DNA of 64,000 nucleotides from Candidatus Nitrosotalea okcheonensis. Lineage in GTDB: Archaea > Thermoproteota > Nitrososphaeria > Nitrososphaerales > Nitrosopumilaceae. The notes below the pieces were generated by a model that made no database searches, was not told the DNA's origin, and saw only the letters and a list, made by a program, of their open reading frames with translations. The DNA is taken from contig NZ_LT841358.1 in the NCBI RefSeq assembly GCF_900177045.1, positions 1,265,396-1,329,395 on the forward strand, written 5' to 3'. The position numbers and the translations under genes were made by a program. Positions 1 to 7,990 of this stretch are shown in pieces; the first letter of the stretch is position 1, and each line of letters starts with the position of its first letter.

Positions 1-1808
1 AACATGCTTTGCATGAGAAAGATTGCTCGCTCTGCATCCTCCCCATCAACTTGTGTTTTCATCAATAATCTAGCTCTTGCTGTTGCCAATCTTACAAGTC
101 CCTCTAATTGTCTGGGTGTTACTGTAATCATCCCTTCAGATTCTACATTTCTCATGGTCATATAGTAATTCAGGATCAGATCTTCTGCTTCTGGAGTAAG
201 ATTGGGATCGAATCTCTTTGCAAATGAGAGATATTTTGTAAGAATATCAACATCAATTAGCGATTTGGTATCAGTTCCGGATACCCTATGTAAATTCAAT
301 ATGTGTCTTGCAATTCGTGTATCCCTTTCTTTTGATGGAATATCTCTAACAACAAAAATAAGATCAAAACGAGTTAAGAGTGGAACTGGAAGATTAACAT
401 TTTCAGTTATATTCTTGAAAGGATCATATTTTCCAAACATGGGGTTTGCAGCAGCTAAAATTGAAGTTCTGGCATTCAATGTTGCAACAATTCCACCCTT
501 TGCAATACTTACTGACTGTTGTTCCATTGTTTCATGCAGTGCACTTCTATCTTCAGGTTTCATTTTATCAAATTCATCTATACATACAAGACCTTGATCG
601 CCTAATACTACAGCGCCAGCCTCAAGCATCATTATACCAATTTTATCCCTGACAACTGCGGCTGTAAGTCCTGCAGCAGTAGAACCTCTACCAGATGTAT
701 AAAGTCCCCTTGGTGCAATTCTTGCACAAAATTTTAACATTTCACTTTTTGCTGTACCAGGATCACCTACTAGAAAGACATTGATATCACCACGAATTTT
801 AGCACCATCGGCAAGGATTTTTTGAGTAGATCCTACAATCAGTAATAAAATGGCCTCTTTAATTATATCATGTCCACTCACATGTGGTGCAAATGAAGCA
901 ACAAGCCTATCATAGATATCAGGATTTTTAACAAGTGATTTGATTATTTTTTCTTCATCGATGGAGATTTCTTCCCGTTCAGTGCTTCTAGAAGTCTTAT
1001 TTCCACGTCCACGATGAAACTCGATATTATTTCCTTGAATTCTTAATCTATAGATACCACTTTTTCCTCTCATAGAAGGTATGTGTTCTTGTTCAATTCT
1101 CACAATTCCTGTAAGTATTATACGATCTCCTGGTCTTGCATTATCGACCAAGTCTTGCAAGACTGTTACATCAAGATAGTGAGGTAATTGACCTGGGGGC
1201 AAATCTTCTGGTAATTCTTGCAGCCTAACCATTTGGAAATCAATAAACTTGCTTTGTTCTGGATTTATCTCAAGATCTCTGTGAGTACATTTTCCATTAT
1301 CACATTTTAACGGCTCTTTGAACTCTAGACCTTTTTCCTGAATTCTCACGGTCTTGTGGTTATCAGGACAAAAGTAAACTAGTTCTTTTGCAAGTGGTTT
1401 AATTTCAGAAGATCTAACAACCATGCCAGATACACTAATTACTTTTCCAATAACCTCTGCGTTTACTTCACGTAAGCTTCTCTGTGATGGATAGTTTGAA
1501 ATTCTTACTCTAATATCATGCCGGATTTTTTCTGCATATTGTGGAAATCTTTCTTTAAGAATATCTTTTATTGCCCCACCAAAGGCTCTGAGTATTTCAT
1601 CAGGATCAGTGGTAAATACAGATTCAATTTCAGGGTATGATACCAAATCATTGTAATCAACTACGATATATTGTGTTTTCTTTGCCATCATTTGGTCTAT
1701 TTCATCAACATATTTGTAAACATCAGACTTGTCTTTGAATTGGCTCAAAAAATCTTTTACTTGATCTTGAAGTTTGCTCTTGGAGATAGATTCGGGTTGG
1801 GTAGTCAT
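1..1808 (-). CDS. mcm: Replicative DNA helicase MCM (3' end outside window)
   Basis: Hexameric 3'-5' helicase that unwinds DNA at the fork as part of the CMG-like complex. About 602 codons are visible and the frame is still open at the window edge, so the C-terminus is missing. The N-terminal region carries a Cys-rich zinc site near residues 145-175. The AAA+ core has Walker A GDPGTAKS near residue 350, Walker B CIDEFDKM near 408 and the arginine-finger segment PLLTRFDLIF. The ATG at 1806-1808 overlaps the stop of the upstream GINS gene by 4 nt (ATGA), so the two are translationally coupled and co-transcribed. The replication role is known for the family; the complex with the neighbouring GINS protein is inferred from context. 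Confidence 0.97.
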   Translation of the reverse strand, partial: MTTQPESISKSKLQDQVKDFLSQFKDKSDVYKYVDEIDQMMAKKTQYIVVDYNDLVSYPEIESVFTTDPDEILRAFGGAIKDILKERFPQYAEKIRHDIRVRISNYPSQRSLREVNAEVIGKVISVSGMVVRSSEIKPLAKELVYFCPDNHKTVRIQEKGLEFKEPLKCDNGKCTHRDLEINPEQSKFIDFQMVRLQELPEDLPPGQLPHYLDVTVLQDLVDNARPGDRIILTGIVRIEQEHIPSMRGKSGIYRLRIQGNNIEFHRGRGNKTSRSTEREEISIDEEKIIKSLVKNPDIYDRLVASFAPHVSGHDIIKEAILLLIVGSTQKILADGAKIRGDINVFLVGDPGTAKSEMLKFCARIAPRGLYTSGRGSTAAGLTAAVVRDKIGIMMLEAGAVVLGDQGLVCIDEFDKMKPEDRSALHETMEQQSVSIAKGGIVATLNARTSILAAANPMFGKYDPFKNITENVNLPVPLLTRFDLIFVVRDIPSKERDTRIARHILNLHRVSGTDTKSLIDVDILTKYLSFAKRFDPNLTPEAEDLILNYYMTMRNVESEGMITVTPRQLEGLVRLATARARLLMKTQVDGEDAERAIFLMQSM

Positions 1809-2320
1809 TTTTTATCACCCATTATTTGTCTTTTAAACTCAGTACTGTTGTTGTGAATATAATCAAATAATGTTCTCTCTTCTATTGTTAATTTTTTCGC
1901 TAAATCAGCAGTCATCTTGGATGAATCTGCCAATCGAATTATTTTTCCTTGGCGTTTACGAATAAGAGAATTCAACATGCTTTCTATTTTATCACGATCT
2001 TCTTGTGGAAGCCTGCGTGTAAATGAATTTACTTTGATGTAAAAATCAAGATCCAATGTAGAGAGATCAAAATCACCTTGTACATTTTCTTTCATAACTG
2101 CCTGCTTTAGGGCCACAATCATATCAGTATCTTGCACTTCAATCAATTTTTCTGAGGATAATACTTCAGCTATCCATCTAGGCATACTCAACATATCACC
2201 TTGTTTGGCTTCTATTGATGTCAAAGGTGCCTCTATTTTCAAATCATAGCCAAAGTTGACTTTGACATCCTGTAGGCGATATCCTATACTATGTACTTGT
2301 ATGAGTTCTGAAATGTGCAA
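1805..2320 (-). CDS. GINS complex subunit, Gins23-type
   Basis: Replication factor linking MCM and Cdc45/RecJ-like protein at the fork. The protein has 171 residues. A short beta-rich segment comes first (residues about 15-50, with the conserved-looking MPRWIAEVL), followed by an alpha-helical domain, which is the B-A order of archaeal Gins23 rather than Gins51. In Sulfolobus the Gins23 gene also neighbours MCM (established knowledge). The start is a TTG, supported by a strong Shine-Dalgarno AAAGGAGGATC about 10 nt upstream (reverse complement of roughly 2328-2338). Its stop overlaps the MCM start. The subunit subtype is an inference from domain order; GINS family membership is fairly sure. 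Confidence 0.85.
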   Translation of the reverse strand: MHISELIQVHSIGYRLQDVKVNFGYDLKIEAPLTSIEAKQGDMLSMPRWIAEVLSSEKLIEVQDTDMIVALKQAVMKENVQGDFDLSTLDLDFYIKVNSFTRRLPQEDRDKIESMLNSLIRKRQGKIIRLADSSKMTADLAKKLTIEERTLFDYIHNNSTEFKRQIMGDKK

Positions 2321-2619
2321 TTTACTCGATCCTCCTTTGAGCAGCTAAAGGGATCGATCGATCAATTCTGTTAACCATTTAGTTCGATCATTTGATCTAA
2401 ATTCTATCTGTACAAATTTGTTCCTGTTCATAACTAAAATAGCATCCCTCTCATTTAACATGGAATTCCAAGTCACCATCTTAACAACATCTCTTTTTTC
2501 AACAATAATAACAATCGGTTATAATGGTAATACCCAATATTTGCATAAGATCAGTGATGATAATTCCAAGCATGAATTCTTAAACTTAATTTTATTAGTA
2601 AGTGAAAGACGTATTCACT
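2321..2619. promoter_or_regulatory. Divergent promoter region between gins and rfcS
   Basis: This 299-bp gap separates two divergent replication genes. It contains the GINS Shine-Dalgarno, a GATC-rich patch with the self-complementary GATCGATCGATC at 2352-2363, and a TATA-like TTAATTTTAT at about 2586-2596. The TATA-like element is about 26-30 nt before the ATG at 2620, which suggests a leaderless rfcS transcript. No further gene is seen. Confidence 0.5.
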
Positions 2620-3576
2620 ATGAATGAATCTTCAATGTGGGTAGAAAAATATCGCCCTACCAAGATCTCGTCAATTATAAATCAAAAAGAAATAGTGGGT
2701 AGTCTGCGATCTCTTTTAAAAAACACATCAGAGATGCCTCATCTGTTATTTTCTGGCTCCGCGGGAGTTGGTAAAACTACCACTGCATTGTGCCTTGCGA
2801 GGGAGATCCTAGGTGATTCATGGCGTGAATATACTCTAGAATTGAATGCATCCGATGAACGTGGTATCAATATGGTCAGAGAAAGAGTAAAGAAATTTGC
2901 AAGGTTTTCCGGTTTAGATACTAGTATTCCTTTCAAGCTTATAATTTTGGATGAAGCTGATGAGATGACCTCAGATGCTCAAACTGCCCTGAGAAGGATT
3001 ATTGAAGACACTGCAAAACATTGTAGATTTATCATGATTGCAAATAATATATCAAGGATTATAGAACCTCTTCAGAGCAGATGCGCTGTTTTTAGATTTA
3101 CAAGAATATCTGAAGAAGATATAATTATTCACTTGGAAGAAATTTGTAAAAAAGAAAAAATAAAATACACTCAAGAAGGCTTGAAGACTTTATACCAACA
3201 TTCAGAAGGAGATATGCGTCATTCCATAAACATGTTACAAGCTACAGCAAGTGTTGGAATAATAAATGAAGATAATGTAAAGACCTCAGCAGGACTTGCC
3301 AAGACCAGCGATGTAAGTGTCATTTTGAAACTTGTGCTTGGAGGAAAAATTTCAGAAGCTAGGAACAAAATGATTGAACTCATCAAAGTTTATGGAATGT
3401 CAGAGTCAGACTTTTTGAAATATCTGAATGAAGAATGTTACAAAATTAAGACTAGTCATTTATCACAGATGTTAGAGGCTATAGCAAAATATGATTACCG
3501 GTTAATCATAGGAGCCAATCCAGAGATTCAGCTGTCTGCCTTATTGGCAGAACTTGGAAATATAGAAAAAGAGTAG
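2620..3576 (+). CDS. rfcS: Replication factor C small subunit
   Basis: Clamp-loader small subunit that, with RfcL, loads PCNA onto primed DNA using ATP. The 318-residue product opens with the typical WVEKYRP motif (residues 7-13). It has Walker A GSAGVGKTT (about 46-54), Walker B LIILDEADE (about 107-115) and the SRC motif in LQSRCAVFRF (about 151-160) that acts in trans on the neighbouring ATP site. A GTG at 2602 would add six residues, but the ATG at 2620 is preferred. It sits about 26 nt after a TATA-like element, and the family normally starts a few residues before the EKYRP motif. Full length for the family. Confidence 0.96.
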   Translation: MNESSMWVEKYRPTKISSIINQKEIVGSLRSLLKNTSEMPHLLFSGSAGVGKTTTALCLAREILGDSWREYTLELNASDERGINMVRERVKKFARFSGLDTSIPFKLIILDEADEMTSDAQTALRRIIEDTAKHCRFIMIANNISRIIEPLQSRCAVFRFTRISEEDIIIHLEEICKKEKIKYTQEGLKTLYQHSEGDMRHSINMLQATASVGIINEDNVKTSAGLAKTSDVSVILKLVLGGKISEARNKMIELIKVYGMSESDFLKYLNEECYKIKTSHLSQMLEAIAKYDYRLIIGANPEIQLSALLAELGNIEKE

Positions 3577-3942
3577 CGCAGAGAGGGCAGATAAACATTT
3601 TGCTAACCCATAATGAATAATTTTTGTACTTGGTTAAAGCAACAATCCTTGCGGGTCATCCCATGATCCATTGAGACTCGTGCTACTTTAATGAAATGAT
3701 TTGAGTCAACTAAGATTTCAACCACACAGTTTAGATCTCCCTTTTAGTACGGGTCCACAGGGAGATTGTTGTCTTCAATAATATTTTGACTACTTGTGTT
3801 TGAAATTATATGAACCGTGGAAACATATAACCATTCTAAGATTTAACTTTAGTGAGGAAGGTTTGTTGCTATTCATAAGATTAATAAAAATTCGGTATTA
3901 ATGAGATCATGTATTTTTCATTCGATAAATGATTCTCAATTT
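3577..3942. other. Intergenic stretch with one hairpin and one possible micro-ORF
   Basis: These 366 bp hold no confident gene. The visible structure is a perfect 7-bp stem (3735-3741 with 3760-3766, ATCTCCC/GGGAGAT, 18-nt loop). On the minus strand its lower arm doubles as a possible Shine-Dalgarno (AAGGGAG) for a 40-codon ORF at 3603-3725. The rest is A+T-rich. I recognised no tRNA, C/D or H/ACA guide RNA. Confidence 0.4.
3603..3725 (-). CDS. Possible 40-residue micro-ORF
   Basis: On the minus strand a GTG opens a 40-residue frame ending in TAG at 3603-3605. The peptide contains DSNHFIKVARVSMDHG and a CC pair. It is preceded by AAGGGAGAT about 9 nt upstream, a fair Shine-Dalgarno that is buried in the 3735-3766 hairpin. 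I do not recognise the sequence. It may equally be a relic or chance frame; only the ribosome-binding site and a non-random look speak for it. Confidence 0.22.
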   Translation of the reverse strand: MVEILVDSNHFIKVARVSMDHGMTRKDCCFNQVQKLFIMG

Positions 3943-4194
3943 TCATTTATTATCATTCAAAATATCAATGACTTCTTGTACCCTTTGAGGATTTAGAGCA
4001 TATTGTGGCCCATAGGATGTAGGATGTTGTAAAATCAAATTTTCTTTGACAAGTTTCTTTAGTTTCTTGTCAACATCACCTTTTAGATGGGATGGAAATC
4101 CGGTCTTTAGGTTTTCAAGTGAAATGTGTTTTTTGCCAATTCGATTATCATAGAATAGCTTTCTCAGTATAGCTTTGCTTACATCATCTATCAA
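3943..4194 (-). CDS. Small winged-helix-like protein, hypothetical
   Basis: An 83-residue basic protein of helices and a short C-terminal segment (LVKENLILQHPTSYGPQYAL) that looks like a winged-helix recognition/wing unit. It is possibly a DNA-binding protein of the type common in thaumarchaea. The start is TTG. A TATA-like ACTTATATC lies about 26 nt upstream (about 4218-4226), consistent with a leaderless message, and no upstream ATG fits. It is divergent from the next wHTH gene, with which it shares a short A+T-rich promoter. Function unknown; DNA binding is inference. Confidence 0.65.
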   Translation of the reverse strand: MIDDVSKAILRKLFYDNRIGKKHISLENLKTGFPSHLKGDVDKKLKKLVKENLILQHPTSYGPQYALNPQRVQEVIDILNDNK

Positions 4195-4287
4195 TGGTTC
4201 TTATTGCTATACAATTGATATAAGTATTATGTAATTATTTACCTATTAATGGGTAATTTTATATATAATTCTACAGAGATAATACAT

Positions 4288-4644
4288 ATGAAGAAAAAGA
4301 TTTCTGGAAACAGGGCATTACAAAGTGGTCCTCTAGAAAGTGTATTCCCAGGAAGCACCTCAAAGATTCTGGATTTCCTTGCAACTTTCAAAGATTGGGA
4401 TTACTCTGTTTCAGACATAGCAAAAAACTCTGGAATATCCTTCAAAACAGCATTGAATGAAATCAAGAATTTAGAACAACAAGGTGTTATATTTAGAACT
4501 AGAACTGTTGGAAAAGCCATAATGTACAAGCTTAATTTGGATTCAAAACAGGGATATTATATTGGCAAGCTAATCTTTGAACTTGCAACAAAAAGATCTC
4601 TAGAATCATCAGAAACTAAAACCAAGACTAAAGTAACTGCATAA
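4288..4644 (+). CDS. Winged-helix transcriptional regulator (ArsR/MarR-like)
   Basis: A 118-residue protein with a clear HTH. Residues about 35-65 contain WDYSVSDIAKNSGISFKTAL, then the recognition helix NEIKNLEQQG and a wing (VIFRTRTVGKAIMYKLN). The C-terminal tail is Lys/Thr-rich. The frame opens earlier (4249), but that start lies inside a TATA box (TTTATATATAA, about 4258-4268). The ATG at 4288 is 26 nt after it and is taken as a leaderless start. It has no ligand-binding domain of recognisable type; targets unknown. Confidence 0.8.
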   Translation: MKKKISGNRALQSGPLESVFPGSTSKILDFLATFKDWDYSVSDIAKNSGISFKTALNEIKNLEQQGVIFRTRTVGKAIMYKLNLDSKQGYYIGKLIFELATKRSLESSETKTKTKVTA

Positions 4645-4839
4645 ATTCTTTTATCATTATTCTATTTCTAGCTCAGTGAATTTCGCAATATGCCATTCTG
4701 GAAAAGATAACCTATTTCCTTGTCTGTAGGTTTTGTATGAATCTGTTCCATATATCCACCAACGGGGATAATTTTAGACCCATCTTTACATAAAATTAGA
4801 ATTGGACTGAGAAACTAATCGCCATTTTGGACTATTGGA

Positions 4840-5265
4840 TCAAACCTTTGATTTACACAAACTACAGTATCCGTAAAAGTCAAAATTTCCCCGTAATATT
4901 CTGTATCTTGATCTCGTTGCTACTCTGCTTTGAATCTCTTTTATTGACGCATCATCTAGATCTTCGATTTTTCCACAGTTAAGACATATCAAGTTGATAT
5001 GCTCTCCAGTATTTGCATCAAACCTAGATTCTCCTTTTACTTCTATTTCATTAACAAGTTTATTGCTCCTCATTAGATCAAGAGTTTTATAAACAGTAGA
5101 AAGACTTACCATCGGGTATTTCTTTTGGACAAATTTGTGTATTTGTTCAGCACTGGGATGTTCTTCACTTTTCATAACGTAGTCAACTATGGCAATTCTT
5201 TGAGGGGTAATTCTGAATCCTTCTTTTCTTAATGATAATACAACTTGATCCAGTTTGTATTGCAT
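4840..5265 (-). CDS. Fur/PerR-family metal-dependent repressor
   Basis: Ferric-uptake-regulator family repressor. The N-terminal winged helix (residues 1-80) includes GFRITPQRIAIVDYV and the recognition segment VSLSTVYKTLDLM. The C-terminal dimerisation domain has two CxxC pairs (Cys94/Cys97 and Cys134/Cys137) forming the structural zinc site, plus FDANTGEHINL (His89) at the regulatory metal site. The frame also opens at an ATG six codons earlier (5283). The ATG at 5265 is preferred because a TATA-like TTTAAATA lies about 26 nt upstream of it. Divergent from dps across two palindromes, so autoregulation and control of dps in response to peroxide or metal are likely (inference). PerR and Fur function cannot be told apart by eye. 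Confidence 0.9.
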   Translation of the reverse strand: MQYKLDQVVLSLRKEGFRITPQRIAIVDYVMKSEEHPSAEQIHKFVQKKYPMVSLSTVYKTLDLMRSNKLVNEIEVKGESRFDANTGEHINLICLNCGKIEDLDDASIKEIQSRVATRSRYRILRGNFDFYGYCSLCKSKV

Positions 5266-5296
5266 AGTTCTTTTATGTTGCATAATATATTTAATA

Positions 5297-5321
5297 GTTA
5301 TTATTACTAATTAATAATAAC
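5297..5321. promoter_or_regulatory. Fur/PerR-like operator palindrome
   Basis: Perfect inverted repeat with 10-bp arms (GTTATTATTA / TAATAATAAC) around a 5-nt spacer, placed midway between the divergent fur-family and dps genes. The A+T-rich dyad resembles PerR/Fur boxes. It adjoins the fur TATA on one side and lies upstream of the dps TATA on the other. Confidence 0.65.
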
Positions 5322-5326
5322 AATTA

Positions 5327-5345
5327 AATAGGAATTGTTCCTATT
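5327..5345. promoter_or_regulatory. Second palindrome over the dps promoter
   Basis: Perfect inverted repeat with 8-bp arms (AATAGGAA / TTCCTATT) and a 3-nt centre. It overlaps the TATA-like TTAAATA and the presumed transcription start of dps. Its sequence differs from the 5297-5321 dyad, so it may bind a different regulator. Confidence 0.5.
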
Positions 5346-5352
5346 AATGTGT

Positions 5353-5829
5353 ATGAAAACAAATATTGGAATCTCTGAACAGAACCAAAAAGCAGTATCA
5401 GGGATCCTAAGTAAGTTACTTGCTGATGAATACGTCTTGTATACGAAGACAAGAAACTACCATTGGAATGTAATAGGACCACACTTCAATGATCTTCACA
5501 AGTTCTTTGAAGGACAGTACGAGTCTCTTGATGCAAGTATAGATGAGATTGCAGAAAGAATCAGATCTCTTGGTTCCAAGGTTCCGTCTACCCTTGGTGA
5601 GTTTGTCAAAACCTCTAGACTTGCAGAACATCCAGAAAAATACCCAGATGCTCAAACGATGGTACAAAACCTACTTGCTGACCATGAAAAAGTAATCCAG
5701 TACCTAAGAGAGGACGTGGGTGCATGTGATGAAAAATACCATGATGCTGGAACTCAAGACTTTCTCACTGGTTTAATGGAAGAACATGAAAAGACTGCTT
5801 GGATGCTTCGATCCGTTTTGGAGAAATAA
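5353..5829 (+). CDS. dps: Dps-family ferritin-like DNA protection protein
   Basis: Dodecameric mini-ferritin that oxidises and stores iron, using peroxide, and protects DNA. The 158 residues are typical for the family. The ferroxidase signature lies at residues 37-69: HWNV, then the DLH histidine, and DEIAER, with His37, His49, Asp64 and Glu68 as the expected ligands. The frame also contains TTG 5335 and ATG 5347, but ATG 5353 lies 26 nt after the TATA-like element. Regulation by the adjacent divergent Fur-family repressor is the obvious inference. Confidence 0.93.
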   Translation: MKTNIGISEQNQKAVSGILSKLLADEYVLYTKTRNYHWNVIGPHFNDLHKFFEGQYESLDASIDEIAERIRSLGSKVPSTLGEFVKTSRLAEHPEKYPDAQTMVQNLLADHEKVIQYLREDVGACDEKYHDAGTQDFLTGLMEEHEKTAWMLRSVLEK

Positions 5830-5860
5830 AACTTTCCCAATTCTTTTTAAGTGAAATTAA

Positions 5861-6016
5861 ATGACTCAAATTAGATCTGAGCAAATAACTGATGAATGTC
5901 TTACTATCTGCAAGAAGGTGCTAATTTGCATGGAGTGTGGAAGTGTTAATACTAGAATTGATGATAAATTTTTGTTCTGTACTTAGTGTGGGAAAAAATT
6001 CCAATTCATGAAGTGA
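5861..6016 (+). pseudogene. Zinc-ribbon micro-protein interrupted by an in-frame TAG
   Basis: From ATG 5861 the frame encodes 41 residues up to Cys-Thr, then TAG (5984-5986), then nine more sense codons beginning Cys-Gly and a TGA at 6014. Read through, it makes a textbook zinc ribbon: CMEC near residues 23-26 and C-T-(TAG)-C-G with the second pair split by the stop. The stop removes the fourth zinc ligand. Simplest reading: a nonsense mutation (or sequencing error) in a small zinc-ribbon gene. Stop-codon readthrough is conceivable but has no support here. Confidence 0.6.
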
Positions 6017-6040
6017 TAGATCAAATCCTGTAAGACTTGG

Positions 6041-7228
6041 TTATGATATAACCGTAAACAAGGCTAGCATTCCAGCTGGGATATGATCATTGACATGACA
6101 GTGATACAGCCAAGTACCTGTGTTATCGGGATACATGTCAAGTACCTTCATACTCATTGGCAATAATTCTACCATGTCTGTACGCATTCCATCCATTAGG
6201 AGTGTCTGTCCATGCCAGTGAGGTGTATGCAAATCAGTCTCTGTTCCCATTCCTACAACATACCACCGAACATGAGTATTTGCTTTCATTACCAGTCCTG
6301 GCAGATTCCCATACATGTATCCGTTTATTGCATGTCGCATGTTGCTTTCCTGAAAATCAGCATCATCAACATTTACACTTGATGAATTTTGTGTAAATGT
6401 TTTGATGTTGTAATCAAGATATGGACTTTTGTTTTCATTAAATATTGCAAACATTGTCACAAATTCCTTGTCTACACCCTTTGGAGTACCATCAGGGTTT
6501 GCCTCTCCATGTCTTGTTACAATAATCGGTCCTGCAAGTCCTGCATAGGTATCTCCCACTTCATCGACATGTGAGTGATACATCCAAACTATTGAGCTTG
6601 GATCATGTGGTCCAGGCCCAGCACGTTCTGGAACCTGCCAGATGTAAGTGTAATTTCCACCTGGTGGTACTGCATCACCTTTTTTCTCAGACGTTTGGAC
6701 TCCATCATTGTATAATGCCCCCTCTGAATCTTTTTGATAAAAAACACCGTGAGGATGAATGCTAAATGGAAAACGTGCATTATTTTTAAAAACGACTTTG
6801 ATTGTATCTCCTACTTCTGCATGCATTACAGGTCCCAGTATTCCAAGATGTTGCCATTTGTCAGGAATTGGTTTTAGTGTTGTAAATGTATCATCAGTAT
6901 ATTCTCTGTATATTGCTTTGAGTGATACCTTTCCAATCCTGTCCTTGCCATTTTCCATGTAAACATTTGCAATATCATCAAATGGTTTTCCTGTTATCTG
7001 GTTTATTCCAGTTGGGGCAAAATTCCACTTGACCTCGTCTGCTGCTATGTAGTAAGTGCGTGTTTGTCCATGATAGTTTGCATCTGCAAAACTAATTGGA
7101 GCAACATTGTCATTGTAATTAAGGTCATGACTATGATGGTCACCTGTTAAAGATTGGTAACCTACAAGAGATGCAAATGCTGCAAACGATATTGCAAGTA
7201 CGACTAGGGCAATTTTGATATAACTCAT
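6041..7228 (-). CDS. Two-domain multicopper oxidase, membrane-anchored or secreted
   Basis: Extracytoplasmic copper oxidase of 395 residues with an N-terminal hydrophobic segment (about 4-24). Copper motifs are HPHG (158-161), YHSH (217-220), HTPHWHG (334-340) and YHCHVNDHIPAGM (375-387). The type 1 site is present only in the C-terminal half (Cys377, His382, Met387); the N-terminal half has Ser where the Cys would be, the arrangement of type B two-domain oxidases. Relatives include laccase-like enzymes and NirK; the substrate cannot be read from sequence. The ATG at 7228 is chosen over 7246 because GGAGGAG lies 9 nt before it. Last gene of the operon with the pentapeptide protein and broken ZIP gene. 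Confidence 0.88.
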   Translation of the reverse strand: MSYIKIALVVLAISFAAFASLVGYQSLTGDHHSHDLNYNDNVAPISFADANYHGQTRTYYIAADEVKWNFAPTGINQITGKPFDDIANVYMENGKDRIGKVSLKAIYREYTDDTFTTLKPIPDKWQHLGILGPVMHAEVGDTIKVVFKNNARFPFSIHPHGVFYQKDSEGALYNDGVQTSEKKGDAVPPGGNYTYIWQVPERAGPGPHDPSSIVWMYHSHVDEVGDTYAGLAGPIIVTRHGEANPDGTPKGVDKEFVTMFAIFNENKSPYLDYNIKTFTQNSSSVNVDDADFQESNMRHAINGYMYGNLPGLVMKANTHVRWYVVGMGTETDLHTPHWHGQTLLMDGMRTDMVELLPMSMKVLDMYPDNTGTWLYHCHVNDHIPAGMLALFTVIS

Positions 7229-7232
7229 GATT

Positions 7233-7990
7233 TTAGGCTCCTCCAAGTGAGACTATAAGATCAGTAACAAAGCCAGCACATAGCCCAACAAAAATGCCAA
7301 TCATGATAACATTATTGGTAGTTTGTTTTCTTCCAGCATATACATCAACATTGAGACATAAATTAGTGCACCGCCTGCAATTGATAAGAACAGTATGTAT
7401 GCAACATTTGAAAATACCAAGCTTCCCAAGATAGTTCCAACAAATATTGGTCATCCGCCAACAAGACCTGCAAGTATCAAAAAGCGAGCAGTAGGTCTTT
7501 TCAAGACTCCAGTAAGCGGACCTGCTATTCCAAATCCCTCTGTTGTATTATGAGCTCCAATTCCTACTGCAATCATCATTGCAAGCCTGTATGCACTAAT
7601 TTCATGAAATGACTGACGAAGATGATCATCTCCCTGTTTTATGCTTTCTAGAGACAGTACCTGTGGAACTCTTTTTGTCATCGCTCTATGCTCATACAAT
7701 ACAAGCCCAAGCAACCCAATTGCAATTCCTCCAAATAGTGCAACAAGATCTATTACTGCATCCCCAAGTGATGCCTTTCCTGCAGATGCGTCAGTTGCAG
7801 CACTAGTTGCAGACTCCCATGTATGACTAAATACATCTATGATGAGAAATACCAAAATTCCTAATGCAAACGCGTTAAGAAATCCTTTTGCCCTGGTGGA
7901 TAAATTCTTCATTACTACAAGCGGCAGACCCAAGAAAATAGTAAAACCAGCTATTGCGCCAAGTAACAAAAGTTGAGTATAGTCAATCAT
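7233..7990 (-). pseudogene. ZIP-family metal transporter, broken by TGA and a frameshift
   Basis: ZIP permease for divalent metals. The first 180 codons run in one frame from ATG 7990, with several membrane segments and the ZIP motif HNTTEG in TM4. A TGA at 7451-7453 then interrupts a Gly-Gly-Pro turn. Beyond it the same frame still encodes membrane protein sequence (PIFVGTILGSLVFSNVAYIL...), until about 7350-7365, where coding potential moves to another frame. That frame encodes the last helix (NNVIMIGIFVGLCAGFVTD) and ends at TAA 7233. Two separate lesions therefore split the gene. ATG 7990 overlaps the stop of the pentapeptide gene (ATGA). Decay is the simplest reading; consensus error is the alternative. 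Confidence 0.82.

Noticed and set aside
3576-3590. GCGCAGAGAGGG after rfcS, similar to the tRNA-Ser 3' end (CGCAGAGAGAGGG), a possible att copy
   Set aside because: Only about nine contiguous bases match, and the continuation differs; too short to be a repeat in 64 kb.
4668-4816. 49-codon minus-strand open frame (CKDGSKIIPVGGYMEQIHT...) between the regulators
   Set aside because: No ATG, GTG or TTG near its start; at most a gene relic. Not annotated.
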